Part shown: positions 18,504-29,424 of the stretch, one piece after another | How positions within the stretch are numbered: position 1 is the first letter of the stretch | Layout of the letters: each line of letters starts with the position of its first letter | NCBI RefSeq assembly: GCF_002845985.1 | Contig: NZ_PDFK01000005.1 | Coordinates: 145,311-209,310 of the forward strand | Direction: 5' to 3' | DNA: 64,000 nt | Source: Lysinibacillus fusiformis | GTDB taxonomy: Bacteria; Bacillota; Bacilli; Bacillales_A; Planococcaceae | Program-made: the position numbers and the translations under genes | The notes under the pieces: model-generated | What the model saw: only the letters and a program-made list of their open reading frames with translations | What the model was told of the DNA's origin: nothing | Databases searched by the model: none

Positions 18504-19004
18504 ATGAGCAAAGCAATCGAAAACAAACAAGTACAAGTTCAAGAGATTACTGAAAAATTCCAAGGCGCTGCTTCTGTAGTAGTTGTGGATTACCGTGGTC
18601 TTAATGTTGCACAAGTAACTGAGCTTCGTAAACAACTTCGTGAAGCTGGCGTTGAGTTCAAAGTTTACAAAAATACTTTAACTCGTCGTGCTGCTGAGGC
18701 TGCTGGTCTTGAAGGAATCAACGACGTATTAGTTGGTCCTAACGCAATTGCGTTCTCAAATGAAGATGTTGTAGCGCCTGCTAAAATCATCAACGAGTTC
18801 GCTAAGAAAAACGAAGCTTTAGAAATTAAAGCGGGTATTATTGAAGGTACAATCTCTTCTGTTGAAGATGTTAAAGCACTTGCAGAACTTCCATCACGCG
18901 AAGGTCTACTTTCTATGCTTTTATCTGTACTTCAAGCTCCAGTGCGTAACTTCGCACTTGCAACAAAAGCTGTTGCAGAACAAAAAGAAGAACAAGGCGC
19001 GTAA
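18504..19004 (+). CDS. rplJ: 50S ribosomal protein L10
   Basis: A 166-residue stalk base protein that binds 23S rRNA and carries the L7/L12 dimers on its C-terminal helix. The N-terminal half contains [21 protein letters not shown] and VYKNTL, typical of the family. AGGAGGTG precedes ATG 18504. Expression is likely governed by the leader directly upstream. Confidence 0.96.
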   Translation: MSKAIENKQVQVQEITEKFQGAASVVVVDYRGLNVAQVTELRKQLREAGVEFKVYKNTLTRRAAEAAGLEGINDVLVGPNAIAFSNEDVVAPAKIINEFAKKNEALEIKAGIIEGTISSVEDVKALAELPSREGLLSMLLSVLQAPVRNFALATKAVAEQKEEQGA

Positions 19005-19077
19005 TTTAATACGCACTCAAACTTCTGCGGCCTGATCGCAAAAAAATAAAACATTATCCAATTAGGAGGAAATTATA

Positions 19078-19437
19078 ATGAATAAAGAGCAAATCTTAGA
19101 AGCTATCAAAGCTATGACAGTTCTTGAATTAAACGATTTAGTAAAAGCAATCGAAGAAGAATTCGGTGTAACAGCTGCTGCTCCTGTAGCAGTAGTTGCT
19201 GGCGGTGCTGCTGCAGCTGAAGAAAAAACTGAATTTGACGTAGTATTAGCATCTGCTGGTGCAGAAAAAATCAAAGTAATCAAAGTGGTTCGTGAAATCA
19301 CTGGTTTAGGTCTTAAAGAAGCTAAAGAAGTAGTAGATAACGCTCCTAAAGCTCTTAAAGAAGGCGTTTCTAAAGATGAAGCTGAAGAAATCAAAGCTAA
19401 ACTTGAAGAAGTTGGCGCATCTGTAGAAGTTAAGTAA
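19078..19437 (+). CDS. rplL: 50S ribosomal protein L7/L12
   Basis: A 119-residue acidic stalk protein that recruits GTPase factors. It has the N-terminal dimerisation helix, an Ala/Gly-rich hinge (about residues 35-50) and the C-terminal globular domain with [21 protein letters not shown]. Site TTAGGAGGAAA precedes ATG 19078. A terminator follows. Confidence 0.97.
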   Translation: MNKEQILEAIKAMTVLELNDLVKAIEEEFGVTAAAPVAVVAGGAAAAEEKTEFDVVLASAGAEKIKVIKVVREITGLGLKEAKEVVDNAPKALKEGVSKDEAEEIKAKLEEVGASVEVK

Positions 19438-19462
19438 TCTCGTATTACTTTTTAACAAAAGG

Positions 19463-19492
19463 AAAGCTCGTCATTTTGGCGAGCTTTTTTCT
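19463..19492 (+). terminator. Intrinsic terminator after rplL
   Basis: AAAGCTCG (19463-19470) pairs with CGAGCTTT (19480-19487), and the stem ends in TTTTTTCTT. Confidence 0.88.
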
Positions 19493-19513
19493 TCATTCTG
19501 AGGAGGCATGAAA

Positions 19514-20116
19514 ATGTCAGATCATTATTATACAAGTAAGCCTCAAACTGAGAGTAAACCTCGTCACTGGACATTCAAGTTACTAGGGCATTCGTTTTCG
19601 TTTGAAACGGATGCAGGTGTATTTAGTAAAAGCGAAGTAGATTTTGGATCCCGTGTTTTAATAGACGCTTTTAAAATGCCTAATATTAATGGTGCGATAT
19701 TGGATGTAGGTTGTGGATATGGGCCGATAGGATTATCGATTGCCAAAGCGAATCCAGACCGTACCGTTTATATGATGGATATAAATGAACGCGCAGTTAC
19801 ACTTTCGCAAAAAAATGCGCAAGTGAACGGTGTTCAAAATGTGCGAATATTTGTGAGTGACGGCCTATCGATGGTTGATACAGATGTAGAAGCTGCAGCT
19901 ATCTTAACGAATCCACCAATTCGTGCAGGGAAGGAAACGATTTTCCGCTTTTACGATGGAGCTTATGATCGACTAGTGCCTTCGGGTGAGCTTTGGGTAG
20001 TCATCCAGAAGAAACAAGGAGCACCATCGACAGTAAGTTACCTAGAAGAAAAATTTTCAGAAGTCGATATTGTAGAGAAGAAAAAAGGGTACTGGATAGT
20101 ACGCGCAAAAAAATAA
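19514..20116 (+). CDS. RsmC-like class I methyltransferase (YbxB)
   Basis: A 200-residue SAM-dependent methyltransferase. Motif I is LDVGCGYGPIG and the catalytic motif IV appears as NPPIR, as in guanine-N2 rRNA methyltransferases of the RsmC/RlmG group. It occupies the position of B. subtilis ybxB between rplL and rpoB. The actual target is not established from sequence. ATG 19514 is preferred to ATG 19508, because AGGAGG (19501-19506) is only 1 bp from the latter and 7 bp from the former. Confidence 0.88.
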   Translation: MSDHYYTSKPQTESKPRHWTFKLLGHSFSFETDAGVFSKSEVDFGSRVLIDAFKMPNINGAILDVGCGYGPIGLSIAKANPDRTVYMMDINERAVTLSQKNAQVNGVQNVRIFVSDGLSMVDTDVEAAAILTNPPIRAGKETIFRFYDGAYDRLVPSGELWVVIQKKQGAPSTVSYLEEKFSEVDIVEKKKGYWIVRAKK

Positions 20117-20135
20117 ATGAAATATGTATAATTTA

Positions 20136-20167
20136 TTGACTTGACAAATCGGCTATGATAATATGAT
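20136..20167 (+). promoter_or_regulatory. Probable rpoB promoter
   Basis: Overlapping TTGACT (20136-20141) and TTGACA (20141-20146) hexamers are followed by GATAAT (20157-20162) and TATGAT (20162-20167). TTGACT-15-GATAAT or TTGACA-15-TATGAT are the best pairs; both spacers are short. Confidence 0.5.
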
Positions 20168-20258
20168 ACAATGCAAAAATATTATTTTGAGGTCGTATGC
20201 CCTTTTGTATAGAAATGTTTTTATATGGGTATACTTGCCAAGATAAGTTTAGTTAACC

Positions 20259-20330
20259 GAAAATGAGATCTTTTTGAAGACTCGTTTTCTTTTTGTCTTT
20301 CGAAATCATACACTATTTGTATGATTTTGC
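20259..20330 (+). promoter_or_regulatory. Two tandem hairpins in the rpoB leader
   Basis: Hairpin 1: GAAAATGAG (20259-20267) pairs with CTCGTTTTC (20281-20289), followed by TTTTTGTCTTT, a good intrinsic terminator. Hairpin 2: AAATCATAC (20303-20311) pairs perfectly with GTATGATTT (20319-20327). Both lie between the promoter and rpoB, so transcription into rpoBC may be attenuated. Confidence 0.6.
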
Positions 20331-20366
20331 AAAGACCTAATATCGCTTTATTGAGGGGTGAATGAG

Positions 20367-23300
20367 TTGACAGGTCAACTAGTTCAGTACGGACAACACC
20401 GCCAGCGTAGAAGCTTTGCGCGTATTAAAGAGGTGCTTGAGCTTCCAAATCTGATTGAGATTCAAACGGCGTCTTACGAGTGGTTCCTTGAAGAAGGTTT
20501 ACGTGAAATGTTCCGTGACATTTCGCCGATCGAGGACTTTACAGGTAATCTTTCATTAGAATTCATCGATTATTCATTAGGTGAGCCTAAGTATGATGTT
20601 GATGAATGTAAAGAGCGAGATGTTACTTACGCAGCTCCATTACGTGTGAAAGTACGTCTTTACAACAAAGAAACAGACGAAGTGAAAGAACAAGATGTCT
20701 TCATGGGTGACTTCCCATTAATGACAGAAACAGGTACGTTCATTATCAATGGTGCTGAACGTGTTATCGTTTCACAATTAGTTCGTTCACCAAGTGTGTA
20801 TTTCCATGATAAAACTGATAAAAACGGTAAAAAAGGTTTCGGCGCAACGGTGATTCCAAACCGTGGTGCATGGTTAGAGTATGAAACTGATGCAAAAGAC
20901 GTAGTTTATGTGCGTATCGATCGTACTCGTAAGCTACCAGTAACAGTGTTACTACGTGCACTAGGTTTCGGTTCAGACCAAGAAATTATCGATATTATCG
21001 GTGATAACGAGTATTTACGTAATACGTTAGAAAAAGATAACTCTGAAAGTACAGAAAAAGCACTTTTAGAAATCTATGAACGTTTACGTCCAGGTGAGCC
21101 TCCAACAGTAGAAAGTGCGAAGAGTTTATTGTACTCTCGTTTCTTCGATGCAAAACGTTATGATTTAGCGAATGTTGGTCGCTACAAAATGAATAAAAAG
21201 CTTCATATTAAAAATCGTTTATTTAACCAAACGATTGCTGAAACGCTTGTAGATCCTGAAACAGGCGAAATTTTAGTAGAAAAGGGTACAGTGCTTGACC
21301 GTCGTACTTTAGATAAAATTCTACCTTACCTAGAAGATTCATCAAAAGGTATTGGTTACCGTACTTTATCGCAAGTTGGTGGCGTGCTTGAGGACGATGT
21401 AACAATCCAATCTATTAAGATTTATGCACCGAAAGATGAAGCACAAAAAGAAATTAATATCATCAGTAATGCGTACATTGATGAAGAAGTGAAGAATATT
21501 ACACCAGCTGACGTTTTATCTTCAGTAAGCTATTTCTTCAACTTACTTTACCAAGTAGGCGCAACAGATGATATTGACCATTTAGGTAACCGTCGTCTAC
21601 GTTCAGTAGGTGAGTTACTACAAAACCAATTCCGTATCGGTTTATCTCGTATGGAACGTGTAGTACGTGAGCGTATGTCCATTAACGACACAGCTGCAAT
21701 CGTACCGCAACAATTAATTAATATTCGCCCTGTAATTGCGTCTATTAAAGAGTTCTTCGGTAGCTCTCAATTATCTCAATTCATGGACCAAACAAACCCT
21801 CTAGCAGAGTTAACACATAAACGTCGTTTATCTGCATTAGGGCCTGGTGGTTTAACACGTGAGCGTGCTGGTTTTGAAGTGCGTGACGTTCACTACTCTC
21901 ACTACGGTCGTATGTGTCCAATCGAGACACCTGAGGGTCCAAACATTGGTTTAATCAACTCATTATCTTCATTTGCCAAAGTCAATAAATTTGGATTCAT
22001 CGAAACGCCTTATCGTCGTATTGATCACGAAACAGGCCGAGTAACGGATCAAATTGATTATTTAACAGCTGATGAAGAAGATAACTACTATGTAGCACAA
22101 GCAAACTCGCTATTAAATCCAGATGGTACATTTACTAATGAAGAAGTAGTAGGTCGTTTCCGTGGGGATAACACAGTATTCAATAAAGCTCAAATGGACT
22201 ACATGGACGTATCTCCTAAACAAGTAGTTTCTGCTGCGACTGCCTGTATCCCGTTCTTAGAAAACGATGACTCTAACCGTGCACTTATGGGTGCCAACAT
22301 GCAACGTCAAGCAGTTCCACTTCTTAACCCAGAAGCACCATTCGTTGGTACGGGTATGGAACATGTTGATGCGCGTGATTCAGGTGCAGCTGTTGTAGCG
22401 AAATACGATGGTATTGTTGAGCACGTAGAGGCTCGCTCTATCCATGTTCGTCGCATTGAAGTTGTAGACGGCAAAGAGGTTAAAGGCGATTTAACAAAAT
22501 ATAAATTACAAAAATTCATTCGTTCAAACCAAGGTACTTCATATAACCAACGTCCACTTGTAAAAGTTGGCGAGCGTGTGAAACCTCGTGATATTTTAGC
22601 AGACGGTCCATCAATGGAAAGAGGCGAACTGGCTCTTGGACGTAACGTACTTGTTGCATTCATGACTTGGAACGGCTTTAACTATGAGGATGCTGTTATT
22701 ATGAGCGAGCGCCTTGTAAAAGACGATGTCTATACATCTGTTCATATTGAAGAATATGAATCAGAATCTCGTGATACAAAGCTTGGGCCTGAAGAAATCA
22801 CTCGCGATATTCCGAACGTTGGGGAAGATGCACTTCGTAACCTAGACGAACGTGGTATTATCCGTATTGGTGCGGAAGTACGTGATGGCGATATTCTGGT
22901 AGGGAAAGTAACACCTAAAGGGGTTACAGAATTAACTGCGGAAGAGCGTTTATTACATGCAATCTTCGGTGAAAAGGCTCGTGAGGTTCGTGATACTTCA
23001 TTACGTGTACCACACGGTGCTGGCGGTATCATTCTTGACGTTAAAGTATTTAACCGTGAAGATGGCGATGAATTACCACCAGGCGTTAACCAATTAGTTC
23101 GTGCTTATATTGTTCAAAAACGTAAAATTCGCGTTGGGGACAAAATGGCCGGACGTCATGGTAACAAAGGGGTTATCTCTCGTATCTTACCGGAAGAAGA
23201 TATGCCGTTCATGCCAGATGGCACGCCTGTTGATATCATGTTAAATCCACTTGGTGTACCTTCTCGTATGAATATCGGACAAGTTTTAGAGTTACACTTA

Positions 23301-23933
23301 GGTATGGCTTCCCGCTACCTAGGCGTCCACATGGCAACACCAGTATTTGATGGTGCTAATGAAGAAGACGTTTGGGAAACAATGGAAGAAGCAGGGATGA
23401 ACCGTGACGGTAAAACAATCCTGTATGATGGACGTTCTGGTGAACCATTTGATAACCGTGTATCTGTTGGGATCATGTACATGATCAAACTTGCTCACAT
23501 GGTTGATGATAAACTTCACGCACGTTCAACTGGTCCTTATTCACTTGTTACGCAGCAACCACTTGGTGGTAAAGCGCAATTTGGTGGACAACGTTTTGGT
23601 GAGATGGAGGTATGGGCACTTGAAGCATACGGTGCTGCATATACACTTCAAGAAATCTTAACGGTTAAATCCGATGACGTTGTTGGTCGTGTGAAAACAT
23701 ATGAAGCCATCGTTAAAGGTGAAAGTGTACCAGAGCCAGGTGTTCCTGAATCATTCAAAGTATTGATTAAAGAACTTCAATCTCTTGGTATGGATGTTAA
23801 GATGTTAACAGTTAATGATGAAGAAGTAGAGCTTCGCGATTTAGACGAAGAAGAAGATCTTCAACCAGCTGATGCACTTAACATTGCACCACAGCCAGAT
23901 ACAGAAGAAGAGCCAGTAGAGTCTTTTGAATAA
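20367..23933 (+). CDS. rpoB: RNA polymerase subunit beta
   Basis: The 1188-residue catalytic subunit. The rifampicin-binding segment ([19 protein letters not shown], then KRRLSALG) is wild type, predicting sensitivity as far as this gene goes. The C-terminal [12 protein letters not shown] and the acidic tail are typical. TTG 20367 is chosen over GTG 20358 because GAGGGGTGA (20353-20361) spaces correctly to the TTG and the B. subtilis gene also starts with TTG at this codon. A terminator and 203 bp separate it from rpoC. Confidence 0.96.
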   Translation: MTGQLVQYGQHRQRRSFARIKEVLELPNLIEIQTASYEWFLEEGLREMFRDISPIEDFTGNLSLEFIDYSLGEPKYDVDECKERDVTYAAPLRVKVRLYNKETDEVKEQDVFMGDFPLMTETGTFIINGAERVIVSQLVRSPSVYFHDKTDKNGKKGFGATVIPNRGAWLEYETDAKDVVYVRIDRTRKLPVTVLLRALGFGSDQEIIDIIGDNEYLRNTLEKDNSESTEKALLEIYERLRPGEPPTVESAKSLLYSRFFDAKRYDLANVGRYKMNKKLHIKNRLFNQTIAETLVDPETGEILVEKGTVLDRRTLDKILPYLEDSSKGIGYRTLSQVGGVLEDDVTIQSIKIYAPKDEAQKEINIISNAYIDEEVKNITPADVLSSVSYFFNLLYQVGATDDIDHLGNRRLRSVGELLQNQFRIGLSRMERVVRERMSINDTAAIVPQQLINIRPVIASIKEFFGSSQLSQFMDQTNPLAELTHKRRLSALGPGGLTRERAGFEVRDVHYSHYGRMCPIETPEGPNIGLINSLSSFAKVNKFGFIETPYRRIDHETGRVTDQIDYLTADEEDNYYVAQANSLLNPDGTFTNEEVVGRFRGDNTVFNKAQMDYMDVSPKQVVSAATACIPFLENDDSNRALMGANMQRQAVPLLNPEAPFVGTGMEHVDARDSGAAVVAKYDGIVEHVEARSIHVRRIEVVDGKEVKGDLTKYKLQKFIRSNQGTSYNQRPLVKVGERVKPRDILADGPSMERGELALGRNVLVAFMTWNGFNYEDAVIMSERLVKDDVYTSVHIEEYESESRDTKLGPEEITRDIPNVGEDALRNLDERGIIRIGAEVRDGDILVGKVTPKGVTELTAEERLLHAIFGEKAREVRDTSLRVPHGAGGIILDVKVFNREDGDELPPGVNQLVRAYIVQKRKIRVGDKMAGRHGNKGVISRILPEEDMPFMPDGTPVDIMLNPLGVPSRMNIGQVLELHLGMASRYLGVHMATPVFDGANEEDVWETMEEAGMNRDGKTILYDGRSGEPFDNRVSVGIMYMIKLAHMVDDKLHARSTGPYSLVTQQPLGGKAQFGGQRFGEMEVWALEAYGAAYTLQEILTVKSDDVVGRVKTYEAIVKGESVPEPGVPESFKVLIKELQSLGMDVKMLTVNDEEVELRDLDEEEDLQPADALNIAPQPDTEEEPVESFE

Positions 23934-23984
23934 TGGAAACCCAAATTCACAATGGTGAATAAGGTCAAACTTATTTTTCAAATT

Positions 23985-24022
23985 AGCCGGGCAGGATTTA
24001 ACGCCCTGCCTGGCTTTTTCTT
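23985..24022 (+). terminator. Strong terminator between rpoB and rpoC
   Basis: AGCC-GGCAGG (23985-23995) pairs with CCTGCC-GGCT (24005-24015) with single-base bulges, followed by TTTTTCTTTT. Such a signal is unexpected between two subunits needed in equal amounts. Confidence 0.85.
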
Positions 24023-24068
24023 TTAATAAATCATTCTATTTCTAATCCTTTGCCAAAGAGGCAATTCT

Positions 24069-24112
24069 TTGCAAGCGATTATCGAGCTGCGTAAAAGAGT
24101 CTTTATAAAGAC
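24069..24112 (+). promoter_or_regulatory. Possible rpoC promoter and 14-bp palindrome
   Basis: TTGCAA (24069-24074), 17 bp, TAAAAG (24092-24097) is a moderate promoter. It is followed at once by the perfect palindrome GTCTTTATAAAGAC (24099-24112), 24 bp before the rpoC start. Confidence 0.4.
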
Positions 24113-24136
24113 CTATACTAGAGGGAGGTAGGCTCC

Positions 24137-27100
24137 TTGATAGACGTTAATGAATTTGAATATATGAAAATCGGTTTAGCATCCCCTGACAAGATTCGTT
24201 CTTGGTCATATGGTGAGGTTAAAAAGCCTGAAACAATTAACTACCGTACATTAAAACCAGAAAAAGATGGTTTATTCTGTGAACGTATCTTTGGTCCAAC
24301 TAAAGATTGGGAATGTCATTGTGGTAAATATAAACGTGTACGCTATAAAGGCGTAGTTTGTGACCGTTGTGGCGTTGAAGTAACACGCGCTAAAGTTCGT
24401 CGTGAACGTATGGGACACATCGAATTAGCAGCACCAGTTTCTCATATCTGGTACTTCAAAGGTATTCCAAGCCGTATGGGTCTAATCCTAGATATGTCAC
24501 CACGTGCATTAGAAGAAGTTATTTATTTTGCTTCATATGTTGTGATTGATGCGGGTGCTACTAATTTAGAAAGCAAACAATTACTTTCTGAAAAAGAGTA
24601 CCGTGCATACCGTGAAAAATTCGGCAACACATTCGAAGCTGCAATGGGTGCAGAAGCAATCAAAAAACTATTAAGCAAAATTGACTTAGAGGATGAAACA
24701 CATTCTTTAAAAGAAGAGTTAAAATCTGCACAAGGTCAAAGACGTACTCGTGCTATCAAACGTCTAGAAGTTGTTGAATCTTTCCGTAACTCAGGTAACT
24801 CACCTGAATGGATGATTCTAGATGTTCTACCTGTTATTCCACCAGAGCTTCGTCCAATGGTGCAATTAGATGGTGGTCGTTTTGCAACTTCCGATTTAAA
24901 CGATTTATACCGTCGTGTAATTAACCGTAATAATCGTTTAAAACGTTTATTAGATTTAGGTGCGCCAAGCATCATCGTACAAAACGAAAAGCGTATGCTA
25001 CAAGAAGCTGTTGACGCATTAATTGATAATGGTCGTCGCGGACGTCCTGTAACAGGTCCTGGTAACCGTCCACTAAAATCACTTTCACATATGCTGAAAG
25101 GTAAACAAGGTCGTTTCCGTCAAAACTTACTTGGTAAACGTGTTGACTATTCTGGTCGTTCCGTTATCGTAGTAGGTCCAAACTTAAAAATGTACCAATG
25201 TGGTTTACCAAAAGAAATGGCTATCGAATTATTCAAGCCATTCGTAATGAAAGAGTTAGTAGAGCGTGGTCTTGCTCATAACATTAAATCTGCTAAGCGT
25301 AAAATTGAACGTTTAAACAATGACGTTTGGGACGTTTTAGAAGATGTTATTCGTGAGCATCCGGTATTACTAAACCGTGCACCAACGCTTCACCGTCTTG
25401 GTATTCAAGCATTTGAACCAACACTAGTTGAAGGTCGTGCTATTCGTCTTCACCCATTAGTATGTACAGCGTATAACGCTGACTTCGATGGTGACCAAAT
25501 GGCGGTTCACGTACCGTTATCAGCAGAAGCTCAAGCAGAAGCTCGTCTTCTAATGCTTGCAGCACAAAACATCTTGAATCCAAAAGATGGTAAACCTGTT
25601 GTAACACCTTCTCAAGATATGGTATTAGGAAACTACTACCTAACACTTGAACGTGAAGATGCTCGTGGTGAAGGTACTGTTTTCTATGGTCCAAATGAAG
25701 TCTTAATTGCATATGATACAGGTCATGTACATTTGCATACACGTATCGCGATTAAAGCAAGTTCGTTAAATAACCCAACATTCACAGAAGAACAAAATAA
25801 TATGTTCCTATTGACAACTGTTGGTAAAGTAATCTTTAACGAAATCTTGCCAAAATCATTCCCTTATATTAATGAGCCAACTGATTTCAACTTAGAGCAA
25901 GTAACACCAGAGAAATACTTCGCTAATTTAGTAATTGACGAAGATACTCTGAAAGAGCTTGAATCAGATAGCGCTTATAATAATTTAGATGAAAAAGGGA
26001 AAATTGATGCACAACGTACAGCTGTATTGCGTAAATATTTTGCATCAGTACCAGTTGTAAATCCATTCCGTAAAAAATTCTTAGGAAATATCATTGCTGA
26101 AGTGTTTAAACGTTTCCACATTACTGAAACATCTAAAATGCTTGACCGCATGAAAAACCTAGGATTTAAATATTCAACACGTGCTGGTATTACTGTAGGT
26201 GTATCTGACATCGTGGTATTACCTGATAAAGGTGAAATTTTAGCTGTAGCTCAAGAAAAAGTGGATAAAGTTCAAGCGCAATTCCGTCGTGGTTTCATTA
26301 CAGAGGATGAACGTTATGATCGTGTTATCTCAAGCTGGAGTGCTGCGAAAGACGAAATTCAAGCGAAACTGATGAAGTCACTTGAGAAAACAAACCCAAT
26401 TTTCATGATGTCTGATTCAGGTGCCCGTGGTAACGCATCTAACTTTACGCAGTTAGCTGGTATGCGTGGTCTGATGGCCAACCCGGCTGGTCGTATTATT
26501 GAACTTCCAATTAAATCTTCATTCCGTGAAGGTTTAACAGTATTAGAGTACTTCATCTCTACTCACGGTGCTCGTAAAGGTCTTGCCGATACAGCCCTTA
26601 AAACTGCCGATTCAGGTTACTTAACACGTCGTCTTGTTGACGTTGCACAGGATGTTATTGTACGTGAAGATGACTGTGGTACTGACCGTGGCTTAACAAT
26701 TGGTGCATTAATGGAAGGCACAGAACTGATTGAAGCTCTAGATGAACGTATTGTTGGTCGTCATACGAAGAAAACAATCGTACATCCTGAAACGGGTGAA
26801 GTTATTTTAGGAAGAGATGGTTTAATCGACCAAGATGTTGCTCGTGCAATTATTGAAGCAGGTATCGAGGAAGTGACAATCCGTTCAGCATTTACATGTA
26901 ATACAAAACATGGCGTATGTAAAAAATGTTACGGCATGAACTTGGCAACAGGTGAAAAGGTTGAGGTTGGAGAGGCAGTTGGTATTATTGCAGCTCAATC
27001 AATCGGTGAACCAGGTACACAATTAACAATGCGTACATTCCATACAGGTGGGGTTGCCGGAGATGATATTACACAAGGTCTTCCACGTATCCAAGAGATC

Positions 27101-27820
27101 TTTGAAGCACGTAATCCAAAAGGTCAATCTGTTATTTCAGAAATCACAGGTACTGTTTCAGATATCACAGAAATTCGTGAAGGCTTAAAAGAAATTACTA
27201 TTCAAGGTGACGTAGAAACGCGTAAGTATCAAGCACCTTATAATGCACGTTTAAAAGTTATCGAAGGTGATAATGTAGAGCGTGGTCAAGTTTTAACAGA
27301 GGGTTCTATCGATCCAAAACAATTGTTAAAAGTCAAAGATGTTTCAACTGTTCAAGAATATTTATTAAAAGAAGTTCAAAAAGTATACCGTATGCAAGGG
27401 GTAGAAATTGGTGATAAACATATCGAGGTAATGGTTCGCCAAATGCTTCGTAAAGTACGTGTAATTGAAGCTGGAGATACAGATTTATTACCAGGTTCAT
27501 TACTAGATATCCACCAATTTGCAGAGGCAAATGCAGATGCTGTTATGAATGGCAAAAATCCTGCAACTTGTCGTCCTGTTATCCTGGGTATTACAAAAGC
27601 TTCTCTTGAAACAGAATCATTCTTATCTGCAGCATCGTTCCAAGAAACAACACGTGTGTTAACAGATGCAGCAATTAAGGGTAAACGTGACGAGCTTCTT
27701 GGATTAAAAGAGAACGTAATTATCGGTAAACTTGTTCCTGCAGGTACTGGTATGCAACGTTACCGTCAAATCCGCATCGAAAAAGATGAGCTTGACACAG
27801 AAGTTGTTTCTGCCGAATAG
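24137..27820 (+). CDS. rpoC: RNA polymerase subunit beta-prime
   Basis: A 1227-residue subunit holding the active-site magnesium in NADFDGDQ (Asp449, Asp451, Asp453). The N-terminal zinc finger CHCG...CDRCG and the second cysteine cluster ([13 protein letters not shown]) are intact. The start codon is TTG 24137 with GAGGGAGGT (24121-24129) at ideal distance. It is about 28 residues longer than the B. subtilis protein, with the difference in the middle (about residues 590-640). A terminator follows. Confidence 0.97.
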   Translation: MIDVNEFEYMKIGLASPDKIRSWSYGEVKKPETINYRTLKPEKDGLFCERIFGPTKDWECHCGKYKRVRYKGVVCDRCGVEVTRAKVRRERMGHIELAAPVSHIWYFKGIPSRMGLILDMSPRALEEVIYFASYVVIDAGATNLESKQLLSEKEYRAYREKFGNTFEAAMGAEAIKKLLSKIDLEDETHSLKEELKSAQGQRRTRAIKRLEVVESFRNSGNSPEWMILDVLPVIPPELRPMVQLDGGRFATSDLNDLYRRVINRNNRLKRLLDLGAPSIIVQNEKRMLQEAVDALIDNGRRGRPVTGPGNRPLKSLSHMLKGKQGRFRQNLLGKRVDYSGRSVIVVGPNLKMYQCGLPKEMAIELFKPFVMKELVERGLAHNIKSAKRKIERLNNDVWDVLEDVIREHPVLLNRAPTLHRLGIQAFEPTLVEGRAIRLHPLVCTAYNADFDGDQMAVHVPLSAEAQAEARLLMLAAQNILNPKDGKPVVTPSQDMVLGNYYLTLEREDARGEGTVFYGPNEVLIAYDTGHVHLHTRIAIKASSLNNPTFTEEQNNMFLLTTVGKVIFNEILPKSFPYINEPTDFNLEQVTPEKYFANLVIDEDTLKELESDSAYNNLDEKGKIDAQRTAVLRKYFASVPVVNPFRKKFLGNIIAEVFKRFHITETSKMLDRMKNLGFKYSTRAGITVGVSDIVVLPDKGEILAVAQEKVDKVQAQFRRGFITEDERYDRVISSWSAAKDEIQAKLMKSLEKTNPIFMMSDSGARGNASNFTQLAGMRGLMANPAGRIIELPIKSSFREGLTVLEYFISTHGARKGLADTALKTADSGYLTRRLVDVAQDVIVREDDCGTDRGLTIGALMEGTELIEALDERIVGRHTKKTIVHPETGEVILGRDGLIDQDVARAIIEAGIEEVTIRSAFTCNTKHGVCKKCYGMNLATGEKVEVGEAVGIIAAQSIGEPGTQLTMRTFHTGGVAGDDITQGLPRIQEIFEARNPKGQSVISEITGTVSDITEIREGLKEITIQGDVETRKYQAPYNARLKVIEGDNVERGQVLTEGSIDPKQLLKVKDVSTVQEYLLKEVQKVYRMQGVEIGDKHIEVMVRQMLRKVRVIEAGDTDLLPGSLLDIHQFAEANADAVMNGKNPATCRPVILGITKASLETESFLSAASFQETTRVLTDAAIKGKRDELLGLKENVIIGKLVPAGTGMQRYRQIRIEKDELDTEVVSAE

Positions 27821-27834
27821 ACATTAAAATAGGA

Positions 27835-27872
27835 CCGAAGAGATGGAATTTCACCGTCTCTTCGGACTTTTT
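27835..27872 (+). terminator. Intrinsic terminator after rpoC
   Basis: CCGAAGAGATGG (27835-27846) pairs with CCGTCTCTTCGG (27854-27865) with one mismatch, followed by ACTTTTTAAA. Confidence 0.85.
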
Positions 27873-27883
27873 AAAGATATTAG

Positions 27884-27912
27884 TTGACAGTGTAAATTGG
27901 TAATGATAATAT
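27884..27912 (+). promoter_or_regulatory. SigA-type promoter of the str operon
   Basis: TTGACA (27884-27889) with GATAAT (27905-27910, 15 bp) or TAATAT (27907-27912, 17 bp). It restarts transcription after the rpoC terminator for rplGB-rpsL-rpsG-fusA. Confidence 0.75.
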
Positions 27913-27957
27913 ATTGAAGGTTGATAGTTAACTGTCTGTACTTCGGAGGATATGAAA

Positions 27958-28206
27958 ATGTCTTATGATAAAGTAAGGGCTAGTCAAACAATCATAGGTA
28001 CAAAGCAAGCAGTAAAAGCAATGCGAGCCGGTTCAGTGAAAGAACTTCTTGTGGCACTTGATGCAGACAATTGGGTAACCGATTCGGCCATATCTTTCGC
28101 GAGAGAAATCGGTATACCAGTTATTCTTGTTGAGTCGAAAAAGGAACTGGGCAAGGCCTGTGGAATCCATGTTGGAGCTGCGGTAGTTGCGATTACTGTA
28201 GAGTAG
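27958..28206 (+). CDS. rplGB: L7Ae-family kink-turn RNA-binding protein (YbxF)
   Basis: An 82-residue homologue of L7Ae. The conserved [15 protein letters not shown] segment and the ALDADN loop are characteristic. In B. subtilis YbxF binds K-turn RNA; its ribosomal association is uncertain. GGAGGA (27945-27950) spaces properly to ATG 27958 rather than ATG 27952. First gene of the str operon. Confidence 0.9.
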   Translation: MSYDKVRASQTIIGTKQAVKAMRAGSVKELLVALDADNWVTDSAISFAREIGIPVILVESKKELGKACGIHVGAAVVAITVE

Positions 28207-28304
28207 TTTTTGTGTATTAAACACAAAGACTTTGTTTTTACCCAAAAAATGAACCACCTGGATGTGTGGTATTAACAAGGAATAAATGAAGGGAGGAAAT
28301 ATCG

Positions 28305-28724
28305 ATGCCTACAATTAACCAATTAGTACGTAAGCCTCGTCAATCTAAAATCACGAAATCAAAATCACCAGCGTTAAACAAAGGATATAACTCATTTAAA
28401 AAATCTTTAACTGATGTTAAATCACCACAAAAACGCGGTGTTTGTACTCGTGTTGGTACAATGACACCTCGTAAACCGAACTCAGCGTTACGTAAATACG
28501 CTCGTGTACGTTTAACTAACCAAATTGAGGTTACAGCTTATATCCCAGGTGAAGGCCACAACTTACAAGAGCACAGTGTTGTTCTTATCCGTGGCGGACG
28601 CGTAAAAGACTTAGCGGGTGTTCGTTACCATATCGTACGTGGAGCTCTTGATACAGCTGGTGTAAACGGTCGTTTACAATCACGTTCTAAATACGGAACA
28701 AAACGCCCTAAAGAAAAAAAATAA
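28305..28724 (+). CDS. rpsL: 30S ribosomal protein S12
   Basis: A 139-residue decoding-centre protein. [11 protein letters not shown] retains the lysine whose change gives streptomycin resistance, and [14 protein letters not shown] retains the second such lysine, so no resistance allele is visible. GGGAGGAAA precedes ATG 28305. A 14-bp palindrome (AAATAACGTTATTT, 28734-28747) lies just after the gene. Confidence 0.97.
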   Translation: MPTINQLVRKPRQSKITKSKSPALNKGYNSFKKSLTDVKSPQKRGVCTRVGTMTPRKPNSALRKYARVRLTNQIEVTAYIPGEGHNLQEHSVVLIRGGRVKDLAGVRYHIVRGALDTAGVNGRLQSRSKYGTKRPKEKK

Positions 28725-28873
28725 TTTAACGTTAAATAACGTTATTTAATACTGAGCCTCATACTAATTGTCACAAATATCGAATCTTGCTAGCAGATTT
28801 GATATTTGATCGACAAATACGAAAAGGCCAACTTTATAAAATAATCGATAACTATTCGAAAGGAGGAAAACAC

Positions 28874-29344
28874 ATGCCTCGTAAAGGTCCTGTTTCCAAA
28901 CGTGACGTGTTACCAGATCCAATTTATAGTTCAAAACTAGTAACTCGTTTAATCAATAAAATGATGGTTGATGGTAAAAGAGGTACTTCTCAAAAGATTT
29001 TATACGGTGCGTTCGAACTTGTTAAAGAACGTTCTGGTGAAAATCCAATTGAAGTATTCGAAGCCGCTCTAAACAACGTAATGCCAGTTCTTGAAGTTCG
29101 TGCTCGCCGTGTTGGTGGTTCAAACTACCAAGTACCGGTTGAAGTACGTCCAGAACGTCGTACAACTTTAGGTCTTCGTTACCTAGTTAACTATGCTCGT
29201 CTTCGTGGTGAAAAAACTATGGAAGAACGTTTAGCTAACGAAATTCTTGATGCTTCTAACAACACTGGTGCATCAGTTAAGAAACGTGAAGACATGCACA
29301 AAATGGCAGAAGCGAACAAAGCATTCGCTCACTACCGTTGGTAA
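28874..29344 (+). CDS. rpsG: 30S ribosomal protein S7
   Basis: A 156-residue primary 16S rRNA-binding protein of the small-subunit head and E site. [16 protein letters not shown] at the N-terminus and [14 protein letters not shown] in the middle are diagnostic. AAAGGAGGAAA precedes ATG 28874. An open frame extends to 28787 but begins within the rpsL-rpsG spacer without a ribosome site. Confidence 0.96.
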   Translation: MPRKGPVSKRDVLPDPIYSSKLVTRLINKMMVDGKRGTSQKILYGAFELVKERSGENPIEVFEAALNNVMPVLEVRARRVGGSNYQVPVEVRPERRTTLGLRYLVNYARLRGEKTMEERLANEILDASNNTGASVKKREDMHKMAEANKAFAHYRW

Positions 29345-29424
29345 TTTAACCTATGTGTTAGCCAGTTAGCTAACACAAGGTCTCTTATACAGTCTTTACC
29401 CCAATATGGAAGGAGAAATTTCCT

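Noticed and set aside
28787..28873. 29-codon N-terminal extension of S7
   Set aside because: No ribosome site at the upstream start, and family members begin at the [10 protein letters not shown] codon.
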